Shown in pieces: positions 7,831 through 17,260 of a DNA stretch of 64,000 nt. The stretch lies in NCBI RefSeq assembly GCF_000381885.1, contig NZ_KB907210.1:320104-384103 (forward strand), written 5' to 3'. The stretch is from Actinomadura atramentaria DSM 43919 (GTDB lineage: Bacteria > Actinomycetota > Actinomycetes > Streptosporangiales > Streptosporangiaceae). Each line of letters starts with the position of its first letter. Position 1 is the stretch's first letter. The notes under the pieces were generated by a model, which searched no databases, was not told the origin of the DNA, and worked only from the letters and a program-made list of their open reading frames with translations. The position numbers and the translations under genes were made by a program.

Positions 7831-9243
7831 TCAGGTCGCGGCCGAGACCGCGTCGAGGATCCGCGGCCCGAGGCGCGTCACGTCGCCCGCGCCCAGCGTG
7901 ATGACCACGTCGCCCCGGCGGGCCAGTTTCGCCAGGGTCGCGGGGACCGCTTCCTGGTCGGGTTCGTACAGGACCTCGACGCCCGCCGGGACGGCGTCCG
8001 CGACGAGACGGCCCGTCACGCCGGGCTCGGGGTCCTCGCGCGCGCCGTACACGTCCAGGACGACGGCGACGTCCGCCGCGCCGAGCGCCGCGCCGAACTC
8101 CGCCGCGAAGAACCGGGTGCGGCTGTAGAGGTGCGGCTGGAACACCGCGAGAATCCGGCCGCCGCCGTCGCGCTGCCCGACGTAGTCGCGGGTGGCCTCC
8201 AGGTCGGCGGTCAGCTCGGTCGGGTGGTGGGCGTAGCTGTCGAAGACCTCGACGCCCGCGACCGAGCCCTTGCGCTCCAGCCGGCGCATCGCGCCGCCGA
8301 ACGCGTGCAGGCCCTCGCGGACGGCCGCGACGTCCAGGCCGAGCGCCTGCGCGACCGCGACGCACGCCGTCGCGTTGTGCGCGTTGTGCCGTCCCGGGAC
8401 GCCGAGCGCGAGCACGCCGACGCCCGCGACGGAGAACTCCGAGCCGAGGCCGCGCGGCGCGAACCCGGTGATGCGCAGGTCCGCGTCCGGGCTCTCGCCG
8501 TAGGTGCGGACGGTCAGGCCGCGCCCCCGCGCGTACGCCGCCAGCTCCGCGACGACCGGGTCGTCGGCGCCCGCGACGAGCGTGCCGCCGGGGACGATCC
8601 GGTCCACGAACCGGGCGAAGTTCTCCTTGACCTTCTCGAACCCGCCGTAGTTGTCGAGATGGTCGGCCTCGACGTTGGTGACGACGGCGATGTCGGGCGT
8701 GTACCGCAGGAACGACCCGTCGCTCTCGTCGGCCTCCGCGACGAACACCTCGCCGGTGCCCTCGTCCGCGCCGAGCCCGGTCGTGACGAGCTGGCCGCCG
8801 ATGCAGTACGACGGGTCCGCGCCCGCCCGCTGCAGCGCGACCGTCAGCATCGACGTCGTCGTGGTCTTGCCGTGCGTGCCCGCGACGGCGACCGCGCGGC
8901 GGCCCGCCATCAGCGACGCCAGCGCCTCCGAGCGGTGCAGGACCCGCAACCCCCGGGCCCGCGCGGCGGCCAGCTCGGGGTTGGTCTCGCGGACGGCGGT
9001 GGACACCACGACGGTGTCGGCGTCCCCGAGATGGGCCGCGTCGTGCCCGACGTGGACCCGCGCGCCCAGCTCGGCGAGCTGGCCCAGCAGCTCGCCGTCG
9101 CGCGCGTCGCTGCCCGACACCGGGATGCCCCGGCGCAGCATGATGCGCGCGACGCCGGACATCCCGGCGCCGCCGATCGCGATGAAATGGACCCTGCCGA
9201 GGTCCCCGGCGGGGACGACCCCGCCGGGACTGATCGAACTCAT
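7831..9243 (-). CDS. murC: UDP-N-acetylmuramate-L-alanine ligase MurC
   Basis: MurC adds L-alanine to UDP-MurNAc using ATP, the first step of stem-peptide building in the cytoplasm. The 470-residue product shows the N-terminal Rossmann stretch HFIAIGGAGMSGVARIML, the Mur-ligase P-loop AVAGTHGKTTTTSML, the central EADESDGSF motif and the C-terminal FDSYAHHPTE and FQPHLYSRTRFF. I set the start at the ATG at 9243, immediately before the family's N-terminal motif; the frame runs open further upstream but that stretch is low-complexity and reads through murG's 3' end. It lies 50 bp after murG. Confidence 0.96.
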   Translation of the reverse strand: MSSISPGGVVPAGDLGRVHFIAIGGAGMSGVARIMLRRGIPVSGSDARDGELLGQLAELGARVHVGHDAAHLGDADTVVVSTAVRETNPELAAARARGLRVLHRSEALASLMAGRRAVAVAGTHGKTTTTSMLTVALQRAGADPSYCIGGQLVTTGLGADEGTGEVFVAEADESDGSFLRYTPDIAVVTNVEADHLDNYGGFEKVKENFARFVDRIVPGGTLVAGADDPVVAELAAYARGRGLTVRTYGESPDADLRITGFAPRGLGSEFSVAGVGVLALGVPGRHNAHNATACVAVAQALGLDVAAVREGLHAFGGAMRRLERKGSVAGVEVFDSYAHHPTELTADLEATRDYVGQRDGGGRILAVFQPHLYSRTRFFAAEFGAALGAADVAVVLDVYGAREDPEPGVTGRLVADAVPAGVEVLYEPDQEAVPATLAKLARRGDVVITLGAGDVTRLGPRILDAVSAAT

Positions 9244-9293
9244 CGGGTGGCCAACGTCCCCTCGTCCTCCCGCACGCGCGCCGGCGTGCGGGG

Positions 9294-10394
9294 CTACCGG
9301 CCGCCGCCCTGCTGCGCGGAGCGGACGACCTCGTACACCATCTGGGCGAGCGCCACGTCGGCGTCCCGCCGTCCCATCCGGCCCGCCGCCTCCGACATGG
9401 CCGCGACGCGGCCCGGGTCGGCCAGGACCGGCAGCAGGTTGCGCGCGATCCAGTCGGGCGTGAGCTCGGCGTTGTCGACGAGCATCCCGCCGCCCGCGGC
9501 GACGATCGGCTCGGCGTTCAGCCGCTGCTCGCCGTTGCCGATCGGCAGCGGCACGTACACCGCGGGCAGCGCGACGGCGGCCAGCTCGGCGCACGTCATC
9601 GCGCCGGCCCGGCACATCGCCATGTCGGCGGCGGCGTAGGCCAGGTCCATCCGGTCGCAGTACGGGATCGTCACGTACTGGGGGCCGCCCTGCGCGGGCT
9701 CGGGCTCCTCGGTGTTCTTCGGCCCGACGATGTGCAGGACCTGGACGCCCGCCTGCCGGAAGTAGGGGGCGGCGGCGACGGCGGCCTGGTTCAGCGACCG
9801 CGCGCCCTGCGACCCGCCGAAGATCAGCAGGGTCGGCAGGTCGGGCAGCAGGCCGAAGTAGGAGCGGGCCTTGTCGCCGAGCGCGAGCCGGTCCAGCGCG
9901 GCGATCTCGCGGCGCAGCGGGATGCCGACGTAGCGGGCGTTGGGGAGCGGCGAGTCGTGGTGGGACACCGCGACGTGCTCGGTGAAGCGCGACCCGAGCT
10001 TGTTGGCCAGGCCCGGCTTGGGGTTGGCCTCGTGGACGATGATCGGCACCTTGCGCTTGCGGGCGGCGAGGTAGCCGGGCGTGGCGACGTAGCCGCCGAA
10101 GCCGACGAGCACGTCGGCGTGCGCCTGGTCGAGGATGTTCGCGGCGGCGTTGATCGCGCCGCGCAGCCGCCCGGGGACGGTCAGGAGCTGCGGCGTCAGC
10201 GTGCGCGGCAGCGGCACCGGCGGGATCAGCGCCAGCTCGTAGCCCCGCTGCGGCACCAGCCGGGTCTCCAGGCCGCGTTCGGTGCCGAGGCAGATGATCC
10301 CGGTGTTGGGGTCGTCGCGGCGCAGCGCGTCGGCGAGGGCCAGTGCGGGCTCGATGTGTCCGGCGGTGCCGCCGCCGGCGAGGACAACCCTCAT
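9294..10394 (-). CDS. murG: UDP-GlcNAc transferase MurG
   Basis: MurG transfers GlcNAc onto lipid I to make lipid II at the inner face of the membrane. The 366-residue GT-B enzyme has the hallmark [15 protein letters not shown] at the N-terminus, [26 protein letters not shown] and the C-terminal [13 protein letters not shown] sugar-binding stretch. I chose the ATG at 10394: GAGGAG lies 12 bases upstream, whereas the in-frame TTG at 10406 directly abuts the same Shine-Dalgarno, leaving no spacing. It sits between ftsW and murC in standard order. Confidence 0.96.
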   Translation of the reverse strand: MRVVLAGGGTAGHIEPALALADALRRDDPNTGIICLGTERGLETRLVPQRGYELALIPPVPLPRTLTPQLLTVPGRLRGAINAAANILDQAHADVLVGFGGYVATPGYLAARKRKVPIIVHEANPKPGLANKLGSRFTEHVAVSHHDSPLPNARYVGIPLRREIAALDRLALGDKARSYFGLLPDLPTLLIFGGSQGARSLNQAAVAAAPYFRQAGVQVLHIVGPKNTEEPEPAQGGPQYVTIPYCDRMDLAYAAADMAMCRAGAMTCAELAAVALPAVYVPLPIGNGEQRLNAEPIVAAGGGMLVDNAELTPDWIARNLLPVLADPGRVAAMSEAAGRMGRRDADVALAQMVYEVVRSAQQGGGR

Positions 10395-10466
10395 GCTCGT
10401 TGACAACTCCTCAGCTCTTCCCGCGCCGCCACGCGTTCAGCGGTGCGCTTGGTCCGTCGGGGGAAT

Positions 10467-11723
10467 TCAGCGCCGTGCCAGGCCCAGCCAGCTTAGAGCC
10501 CGTGTCACCGGTCCGGGGCCGCGCGCGGCCAGCGCCTGCCGCGCGCCGGGTTCGCGTTTCGCGAACGCCAGCAGCATGCCCAGCGCCATCAGCGTCGGGA
10601 TCAGCGCGGACCCGCCGTAGGAGACGAGCGGCAGCGGGATGCCCGTGATGGGGAACACGCCGATGACCGCGCCGATGTTGACGATCGCCTGGACGAGCAG
10701 CCAAGCGGTCGCGCCCGCGGCGGCGAGCCGGGTGAACGGGTCCTTGACGCGCCGCGCGATGCGCAGCCCGGCGTAGGCGAGCAGGCCGAACATGCTGAGG
10801 ACGACGAGCGTCCCGATGAGCCCGAACTGCTCCCCGACGATCGCGAAGATGTAGTCGGTCTCGGGGTGCGGCAGGAATCCCCACTGCGCGCGGCCCTCGC
10901 CGAGCCCGGTGCCGAACCAGCCGCCGGACGCGAGGGCGTACAGGCCCTGGATTCCCTGGTAGTAGGTGCCGTACTTGTTGCCCTCGGGGTCGAGGAACCC
11001 GGTGATGCGCCCCAACCGGTACGGCTCGACGACGGCGAGGATGGACACGACCATCGCCACGAGCCCGAAGACGCCGACGAACAGCCGCCCCGGCACGCCC
11101 ACGACCCACAGCAGCGCCAGGAAGATCGTCAGCAGCACGAGCGTGGTGCCGAGGTCGTTGCCGAGCATGACGAGCAGCACGAGCAGGCCCGCGCCGGGCA
11201 GCAGCGGCACCAGCAGCGGCCGCCACTCGCTGAGCTGCCCGAGCTTCTCGCGGCGGGCCAGCAGGTCCGCGCCCCACAGGACGAGCGCGAGCTTGGCGGG
11301 CTCGGACGGCTGGATCTGCACCGGCCCGAAGCTGATCCAGCGGGTCGCGCCGTTGGCCTCCTGGCTGAGGCCGGGGATCAGGACGAGCATCAGCGCGACG
11401 ACCGACAGCAGCAGCAGCGGGTACGCCAGCGTCCGGAACGTCCGGACGGGCAGCCGCGACGCCGCCCACATGCCGAGGACGCCGAGCGCCATCCACATGG
11501 CCTGCTTCTGCACGAGCGTGTAGGCCGAGCCGGTGACCTGGAGCTGCTTGACGTTCGACGCGGCCAGGACCATCGTCAGCCCGAGCGCGAGCAGCATGAA
11601 CGTGCAGCCCAGCACGAGGTAGTAGGAGGTCAGCGGGCGGTCCAGCAGCCCGACCGCCGCGACGGCCTGCTCGCGCAGCCCGGGGCGGCGGGACCGGCCG
11701 TCCTCCGCGGGTACGGCGCTCAT
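10467..11723 (-). CDS. ftsW: peptidoglycan glycosyltransferase FtsW
   Basis: FtsW is the SEDS-family polymerase that builds septal glycan strands from lipid II with FtsI. The 418-residue protein has about ten transmembrane segments starting at residue 34, and SEDS signatures: GATRWISFGPVQIQPSE, the periplasmic YRLGRITGFLDPEGN stretch, and NIGAVIGVFPITGIPLPLVSYGG near the C-terminus (in pieces GVFPITGIPLPLVSYGGSA). It lies 8 bp after murD and before murG. Extra basic residues at both ends are normal for actinobacteria. Confidence 0.96.
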   Translation of the reverse strand: MSAVPAEDGRSRRPGLREQAVAAVGLLDRPLTSYYLVLGCTFMLLALGLTMVLAASNVKQLQVTGSAYTLVQKQAMWMALGVLGMWAASRLPVRTFRTLAYPLLLLSVVALMLVLIPGLSQEANGATRWISFGPVQIQPSEPAKLALVLWGADLLARREKLGQLSEWRPLLVPLLPGAGLLVLLVMLGNDLGTTLVLLTIFLALLWVVGVPGRLFVGVFGLVAMVVSILAVVEPYRLGRITGFLDPEGNKYGTYYQGIQGLYALASGGWFGTGLGEGRAQWGFLPHPETDYIFAIVGEQFGLIGTLVVLSMFGLLAYAGLRIARRVKDPFTRLAAAGATAWLLVQAIVNIGAVIGVFPITGIPLPLVSYGGSALIPTLMALGMLLAFAKREPGARQALAARGPGPVTRALSWLGLARR

Positions 11724-11731
11724 GGGGCGAC

Positions 11732-13141
11732 CTACCGCGATCCGGCCAGCCGCCGCACCGCCGCCGCGAACGCGTCGCCGCGCGCGCCGTAGTTCGGGAA
11801 CATGTCGAACGACGCGCCGGCGGGGGCGAGGAGCACCGTGTCACCGGGCCGGGCCAACTCTGCTGCAGCGATCACCACGCGGTCCATCGCCCCAGTGTCG
11901 GTGTCGGGGACCTCCACGACCGGGACATCCGGCGCGTGTCGCGCGAGTGCCGCGGCGATCCGGTCGCGTTCCGCGCCGAGCAGGACGGCCGCGCGGAGCC
12001 GCCCGGCGGCGGCCGCGACGAGCTCGTCCACGTCGGCGCCCTTGAGCAGGCCGCCGGCGATCCACACCGCCGAGTCGCACGCGGCCAGCGAGGACGCGGC
12101 GGCGTGCGGGTTGGTGGCCTTGGAGTCGTCGACGTACACGACGCCGTCGAGGGTCGCGACGTGCGCGATGCGGTGCGGGTCGGGGACGAACGCGCGCAGC
12201 CCGTGCCGGACCGCGTCGGCGGGGACGCCGAACGCGCGGGCCAGCGCCGCCGCCGCGAGCGCGTTGGCGATGTTGTGCGGCGCGAACGGGCGGACGTCGC
12301 CGAGTTCCGCCAGTTCCTCGGCGGCGGCGACCGGGTCCGCGACGAACGCGCGGTCGACCAGCAGGTCCTCCACGACGCCGAGCTGGCCGGGGGCCGGGAC
12401 GCCGAGCGTGAACGCCCGCGCGTCCGGCCCGCCGAGCGCGGCCGAGCCGGGGTCGTCGGCGTTGACGACGGCAACCGTGCCCGGGGCGAAGATCTTCGCC
12501 TTGGCGGCCGCGTACTCGGCGAGCGAGCCGTGCCAGTCCAGGTGGTCGGGCGCGACGTTGAGGACCGCCGCGGCCAGCGGCGCGACCGTGCTCGACCAGT
12601 GGAGCTGGTAGCTGGACAGCTCGACGGCGAGGACGTCGTGCTTCTCCAGCACCGCCTCGACGATCGGGGTGCCGACGTTGCCGACGGCGACCGCGTCGTG
12701 CCCGGCGGCGGTGAGGATCGCCGCGAGCATCCGCACGGCGGTGGTCTTGCCGTTGGTGCCCGTCAGGGCGAGCCAGGGCGCGGCGTCCGGGCCGCGCAGC
12801 CGCCAGGCCAGCTCGACCTCGCCGTACACCGGCACGCCCGCCGCGCGGGCGGCGGCGAACAGCGGCGCGTCCGGCCGCCAACCCGGCGAGGTGACGACGA
12901 GGCCGGTGCCGTCCGGCAGCGTGTCGCCGTCGCCGAGGCGGACGGCGACGCCGTGCGCGGCGAGCCCGGCGGCGTCCGCGCGGCGCGCCTCGTCGTCGCG
13001 GGCGTCCACGATCGTCACGTGCGCGCCGCGTTCGGCGAGGACGCGCGCGGCGGCGCGGCCCGACACCCCGAGCCCGGCGACGCACACGCGCGCGCCGGAC
13101 CAGTCCCCCGACTCCCCTGCCGTCACTTCTTGGGCATCCAT
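11732..13141 (-). CDS. murD: UDP-MurNAc-L-alanine:D-glutamate ligase MurD
   Basis: MurD adds D-glutamate to UDP-MurNAc-L-Ala. The product shows the N-terminal Rossmann motif [17 protein letters not shown], the P-loop [14 protein letters not shown], the SSYQL motif after it, [12 protein letters not shown], and the C-terminal [13 protein letters not shown] and [12 protein letters not shown] motifs. I give the ATG at 13141, which overlaps mraY by 19 bases (469 residues). A GTG at 13126, overlapping the mraY stop by four bases in the GTGA style used throughout this operon, is an equally good start and would shorten the protein by five residues. Confidence 0.94.
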   Translation of the reverse strand: MDAQEVTAGESGDWSGARVCVAGLGVSGRAAARVLAERGAHVTIVDARDDEARRADAAGLAAHGVAVRLGDGDTLPDGTGLVVTSPGWRPDAPLFAAARAAGVPVYGEVELAWRLRGPDAAPWLALTGTNGKTTAVRMLAAILTAAGHDAVAVGNVGTPIVEAVLEKHDVLAVELSSYQLHWSSTVAPLAAAVLNVAPDHLDWHGSLAEYAAAKAKIFAPGTVAVVNADDPGSAALGGPDARAFTLGVPAPGQLGVVEDLLVDRAFVADPVAAAEELAELGDVRPFAPHNIANALAAAALARAFGVPADAVRHGLRAFVPDPHRIAHVATLDGVVYVDDSKATNPHAAASSLAACDSAVWIAGGLLKGADVDELVAAAAGRLRAAVLLGAERDRIAAALARHAPDVPVVEVPDTDTGAMDRVVIAAAELARPGDTVLLAPAGASFDMFPNYGARGDAFAAAVRRLAGSR

Positions 13142-14184
13142 TCCAGGTAGAACAGGCCGAGCCCGATCGCGGTGAACAACGCCGACATCAGCCAGAATCG
13201 CACGACGATCGTGGTCTCGGCCCACCCGGACAGCTCGAAGTGGTGCTGCAGCGGGGCCATCTTGAACACCCGTTTGCGCGTCAGCTTGAACCCGCCGACC
13301 TGGATGATCACCGAGAGGGTGATCATCACGATCAGGCCGCACAGGATCGCGAGCAGGAACTGCGTCCGGGTGAGGATGGCCAGGCCGACGAGCACGCCGC
13401 CGAGGGCCAGCGAGCCGGTGTCGCCCATGAAGATCCGGGCGGGCGGGGCGTTCCACCACAGGAAGCCGAGCACGGCCCCGAGCATCGTCGCCGCGACGAC
13501 CGCGAGGTCGAGGGGGTCGCGGACGCTGTAGCAGTTCGGCGCGAAGCCCGCGTCGAAGCAGGAGTTGCGGAGCTGCCAGTTGCCGATGATCACGTAGGCG
13601 GCCAGGACCATCGCGGCGGGGCCCGCCGCGAGGCCGTCGAGGCCGTCGGTGAGGTTCACGCCGTTGGACATCGCCGCGATGAGCAGCAGCGCCCACAGCA
13701 CGAACAGGTACGGGCCGATCGAGGGGCCGAAGTCGCGCAGGAAGGACAGGCGCGGGGAGGCGGGGGTCACCTGGTAGCCGTTGGGGAAGTTCAGCGAGCC
13801 GACCGCGAACACGACGCCGACCAGGATGATCCCGATCATCTTCGCGCCGCTGCGCAGGCCGAGGCTGCGCTGCTTGAAGACCTTGATGTAGTCGTCGACG
13901 AACCCGACGAAGCCGAGGCCCGTCATCAGGAACAGCACCAGCAGCCCCGACACGGTCGGGACGGTCGCGGTGAACAGGTGCGCCGCCGCGTAGCCGATCA
14001 GCGACCCGACGATGAACACCGCGCCGCCCATCGTGGGGGTGCCGCGCTTGCTGAGGTGGGCCTCGGGGCCCTCCTCGCGGATCATCTGGCCGTAGCCCAG
14101 CCGCCGGACGATCCTGATCCACACCGGGGTGCCGAGCATGCTGAACAGCAGCGCGATGCCCGCTCCGATGAGAATGTTGGTCAT
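13123..14184 (-). CDS. mraY: phospho-MurNAc-pentapeptide translocase MraY
   Basis: MraY transfers phospho-MurNAc-pentapeptide to undecaprenyl phosphate, giving lipid I. This 353-residue integral membrane enzyme has about ten helices and the family's catalytic motifs: the Asp-Asp pair in [39 protein letters not shown] and the histidine-rich [13 protein letters not shown]. It overlaps murF by four bases (ATGA) and murD downstream. The length matches the family. Confidence 0.97.
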   Translation of the reverse strand: MTNILIGAGIALLFSMLGTPVWIRIVRRLGYGQMIREEGPEAHLSKRGTPTMGGAVFIVGSLIGYAAAHLFTATVPTVSGLLVLFLMTGLGFVGFVDDYIKVFKQRSLGLRSGAKMIGIILVGVVFAVGSLNFPNGYQVTPASPRLSFLRDFGPSIGPYLFVLWALLLIAAMSNGVNLTDGLDGLAAGPAAMVLAAYVIIGNWQLRNSCFDAGFAPNCYSVRDPLDLAVVAATMLGAVLGFLWWNAPPARIFMGDTGSLALGGVLVGLAILTRTQFLLAILCGLIVMITLSVIIQVGGFKLTRKRVFKMAPLQHHFELSGWAETTIVVRFWLMSALFTAIGLGLFYLEWMPKK

Positions 14185-15608
14185 CGGTGCCCGCCTCCCG
14201 GGGCGCCCGCGCCCGAGCCCGCTCCGTCCGGCCCGGCGGCCAGCAGCGCCGCCGCGACCCGTTCGAGCCCGGCGACGCGAGAGCCCTTCACCAGTACGAC
14301 GTCCCGCGGCCTGAGCCGCTCACCGAGCGCGGTCACCGCCGCGCCGACGTCATCCACCTGTACGCACTCTCCCGTCCATGACGCCACCTGCCCGGCCCCT
14401 TCGGCCATCGCCGCGGCGGCCTCGCCGACCGTGATCAGGCCGTCGAATCCGTTGCGCGCGACATGCTGCCCGATCTTGGCATGTTCCGCCACAGAAGAGG
14501 CGCCGAGTTCGGCCATCTCCCCCAGAACGGCGAACGCGCGGCGGCCGCGCGCCATGTGCCGGACGACGTCCACCGCCGACCGCGTCGAGTCGGGGTTGGC
14601 GTTGTAGGCGTCGTTGACGACCGTCACGCCGTCCGGCCGCTCGGTGACCTCCATCCGCCACCGGCTCGCCGCGACCGCCTCGCCCAGGCCCGCCGCGACG
14701 CGCGCGACGTCCAGGCCGCAGGCGCGGGCGGCGGCGGCCGCCGCCAGCGCGTTCAGCACCGCGTGCGCGCCGTGCAGCCGCAGCTCGACCGGGGCCTCGC
14801 CCTCGGGGGTGACCAGGGTGAACCGCGGCCGGCCCGCGTCGTCCAGCGACTCGTCCACGGCCCGGACGTGCGCGTCCGCGCCGCGCCCGAACAGCACGAC
14901 CTCCGCGGCCGTCCGCGCCGCCATCGCCCGCACCAGCGGGTCGTCGGCGTTGAGGACGGCCGTGCCGCCCGCCGGGACGGCGGCGGGCAGCTCGCCCTTG
15001 GCCTCCGCGATCCGCTCCGGGCTGCCGAACTCGCCGAGGTGGGCGGTGCCGACGTTCAGCACCACGCCGACGTCCGGCGGCGCGATCTCCGTCAGGTAGG
15101 CGATGTGACCGATCCCACGGGCGCCCATCTCCAGCACGAGGTGCCGGGTGTCGGCGTCGGCGCGCAGCACGGTCAGCGGCAGGCCGATCTCGTTGTTGAA
15201 CGAGCCGGGCGGCCAGACGGTCGGCCCGGCCTGCGCGAGGAGCTGCCCGATCAGGTCCTTGGTGGACGTCTTCCCGGCCGAGCCGGTGATCGCGACGACG
15301 CGCGCGTCGGGCAGCCGGGCCAGCACGCCCCGCGCGAGCAGGCCGAGCGCCGCCTGGGCGTCGGGGACGACGACCGCCGGGCCGTCGCCGACCGGGCGCT
15401 CGGCGAGCACCGCCGCCGCGCCCGCCGCGAACGCCGCGCCGGCGAAGTCGTGCCCGTCGACGCGCTCGCCGCGCAGCGCGACGAACAGCGCGCCCGGTTC
15501 GACGGCCCGCGAGTCGATGACGACGGGGCCGCGCACGACCGTCGCCGGGTCACCGTGGACGGTGCCGCCGGCCGCTTCCGCGACCGCCGCCAGTGGAAGT
15601 GGGATCAC
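14181..15608 (-). CDS. murF: UDP-MurNAc-tripeptide:D-Ala-D-Ala ligase MurF
   Basis: MurF adds the D-Ala-D-Ala dipeptide to complete the pentapeptide precursor. The 475-residue product shows the N-terminal substrate domain ([25 protein letters not shown]), P-loop [14 protein letters not shown], and central [17 protein letters not shown] and [14 protein letters not shown] motifs. The C-terminal [16 protein letters not shown] and LVKGSR follow. The GTG start at 15608 overlaps the murE stop (GTGA). The open frame continues far upstream but there it only shadows murE codons. Confidence 0.95.
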   Translation of the reverse strand: MIPLPLAAVAEAAGGTVHGDPATVVRGPVVIDSRAVEPGALFVALRGERVDGHDFAGAAFAAGAAAVLAERPVGDGPAVVVPDAQAALGLLARGVLARLPDARVVAITGSAGKTSTKDLIGQLLAQAGPTVWPPGSFNNEIGLPLTVLRADADTRHLVLEMGARGIGHIAYLTEIAPPDVGVVLNVGTAHLGEFGSPERIAEAKGELPAAVPAGGTAVLNADDPLVRAMAARTAAEVVLFGRGADAHVRAVDESLDDAGRPRFTLVTPEGEAPVELRLHGAHAVLNALAAAAAARACGLDVARVAAGLGEAVAASRWRMEVTERPDGVTVVNDAYNANPDSTRSAVDVVRHMARGRRAFAVLGEMAELGASSVAEHAKIGQHVARNGFDGLITVGEAAAAMAEGAGQVASWTGECVQVDDVGAAVTALGERLRPRDVVLVKGSRVAGLERVAAALLAAGPDGAGSGAGAPGGGHR

Positions 15609-17149
15609 GCCTGCGCTCCGTCCCCTCGCGCGTCGGGCCCGGCGGCGCGGCGCAGCGCCGCGCGCACGACCTCCCGGTCGTCGAACGCCAGGACCTCGCC
15701 CGCGACGTACTGCCCCTGCTCGTGGCCCTTGCCCGCGACGACGACCACGTCGCCGCGCCGGGCCCGGTCGATCGCCAGCCCGATGGCGGCGGCGCGGTCG
15801 GGTTCGACGACGACGTGCGCCCGCTCGGGCTGCGGCACCTTGAGCCCGCCCTCGACCATAGCGGCGAGGATCGCCAGCGGGTCCTCCGACCTCGGGTTGT
15901 CGCTGGTGAAGTACGCGAGGTCGGCGAGCCGGGCCGCGGCCTCGCCCATCAGCGGGCGCTTGCCGCGGTCGCGGTCGCCGCCGCAGCCGAGCACGATCGC
16001 CAGCCGTCCCTCGGTGACGGGCCGCAGCGCCGTCAGGACCGCCTCGACGGCCCCGGGCTTGTGCGAGTAGTCGACCAGCGTCGCGAAGTCCTGGCCCTCC
16101 TCGACGGGCTCCAGACGGCCCGGGACGCCGCGCAGCGACGCCACGCCGCGCACCGCCGCGGGCAGCCCGATCCCCGCCTCCACGAGCGCGACGACGGCCG
16201 CGAGCGCGTTGGCGACGTTGAACGGGCCGGGCAGCCGCACCGCCGCGTCCGCCTCGACGCCGCCGGGCCCGACGATCCGGAACGTGCTGCCGGTCGGGCC
16301 GCCCCGGACGTCCTCGGCGCGCCACTCGGCCGCCGGGTCGCCCTGCGCCGAGTACGTCGTGACCGGGATCGACGCGATCTCGACCAGCTCCCGGCCGTAC
16401 AGGTCGTCGATGTTCACGACCCCGACCCGGCTGTACTCGGGCGTGAACAGCTTCGCCTTCGCCAGGAAGTAGTCCTGCATGGTCGGGTGGAAGTCCAGGT
16501 GGTCCTGGGACAGGTTCGTGAACACCGCGACCTCGTAGCGGGCGCCGCCGACGCGGCCCTGCGCGAGCGCGTGGCTCGACACCTCCATCGCCCCCGCGCC
16601 GACGCCGCGCTCGCGCATCAGCGCGAACAGGGCGTGCAGGTCGGTGGACTCCGGGGTGGTCAGCGCGCTCGGCACGCGGGTGTCGCCGATGCGCATCTCG
16701 ACGGTGCCGATCACGCCGGTCGCGACGCCCGCCTCGCGCAGCCCCGCCTCCAGCAGGTACACGGTGGTCGTCTTGCCGCTCGTGCCGGTGACGCCGATCA
16801 GCGTGAGGTCGGCGGCGGGCTCGCCGTACACCCAGGCGGCGACCTCGCCGAGCCGGGCGCGCGGGTCGGCGGTCACCAGGACCGGCGGTCCGGCCGCGCG
16901 CGCCGCCGGGAGCCCGGCGGGGTCGGTGAGGATCGCGGCGGCGCCCGCCGCCGCGGCCTGCGCCGCGAACTGCGCGCCGTGCGCGCGGGCGCCCGGCAGC
17001 GCCGCGTACAGGTCGCCGGGGCGGACCGCCCGCGAGTCGTGGGTGATCCCGGTGACCTCGACGCCGGCCGCCGCGGCGGGCGGGTCGTCGATGCCGAGCA
17101 GCGCCGCCAGCCCCGACAGGGGCCGGGGTGTACTCGTGGTGGGGCGCAT
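15605..17149 (-). CDS. murE: UDP-MurNAc-dipeptide:meso-DAP ligase MurE
   Basis: MurE adds the third stem-peptide residue. The DNPR motif at residues 417-420 (in FTSDNPRSEDP) is diagnostic of enzymes that add meso-diaminopimelate, so this organism has a DAP-type wall. Also visible: THDSRAVRPGDLYAAL, P-loop VTGTSGKTTTVYLL, MEVSSHALAQGRV and NLSQDHLDFH. I placed the start at the ATG at 17149 (514 residues), with a purine-rich AAAGAG five bases upstream. An in-frame GTG at 17215 would add 22 residues coded by the 15-bp repeats (17178-17222) and is less likely. Confidence 0.95.
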   Translation of the reverse strand: MRPTTSTPRPLSGLAALLGIDDPPAAAAGVEVTGITHDSRAVRPGDLYAALPGARAHGAQFAAQAAAAGAAAILTDPAGLPAARAAGPPVLVTADPRARLGEVAAWVYGEPAADLTLIGVTGTSGKTTTVYLLEAGLREAGVATGVIGTVEMRIGDTRVPSALTTPESTDLHALFALMRERGVGAGAMEVSSHALAQGRVGGARYEVAVFTNLSQDHLDFHPTMQDYFLAKAKLFTPEYSRVGVVNIDDLYGRELVEIASIPVTTYSAQGDPAAEWRAEDVRGGPTGSTFRIVGPGGVEADAAVRLPGPFNVANALAAVVALVEAGIGLPAAVRGVASLRGVPGRLEPVEEGQDFATLVDYSHKPGAVEAVLTALRPVTEGRLAIVLGCGGDRDRGKRPLMGEAAARLADLAYFTSDNPRSEDPLAILAAMVEGGLKVPQPERAHVVVEPDRAAAIGLAIDRARRGDVVVVAGKGHEQGQYVAGEVLAFDDREVVRAALRRAAGPDARGDGAQA

Positions 17150-17177
17150 GGCGTCTCTTTCAGGACGGACAGTGGTT

Positions 17178-17222
17178 GGTAGCACGGTGGTCGGTGGCAC
17201 GGTGGTCGATAGCACGGTGTTG
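17178..17222. repeat. 15-bp direct repeats before murE
   Basis: Three adjacent 15-bp units lie here on the plus strand: GGTAGCACGGTGGTC, GGTGGCACGGTGGTC and GATAGCACGGTGTTG. They fill most of the 111-bp gap between ftsI and murE. They could be a coding repeat if murE starts at the upstream GTG, or an operator or slippage array in the leader. Confidence 0.8.
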
Positions 17223-17260
17223 TCAGACGGTGCGACGGCGGAGAAGATTACTCCCAGCCG

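Noticed and set aside
7828..9639. A long plus-strand open frame opposite murC
   Set aside because: The minus strand encodes a complete MurC with all motifs; the plus frame has none.
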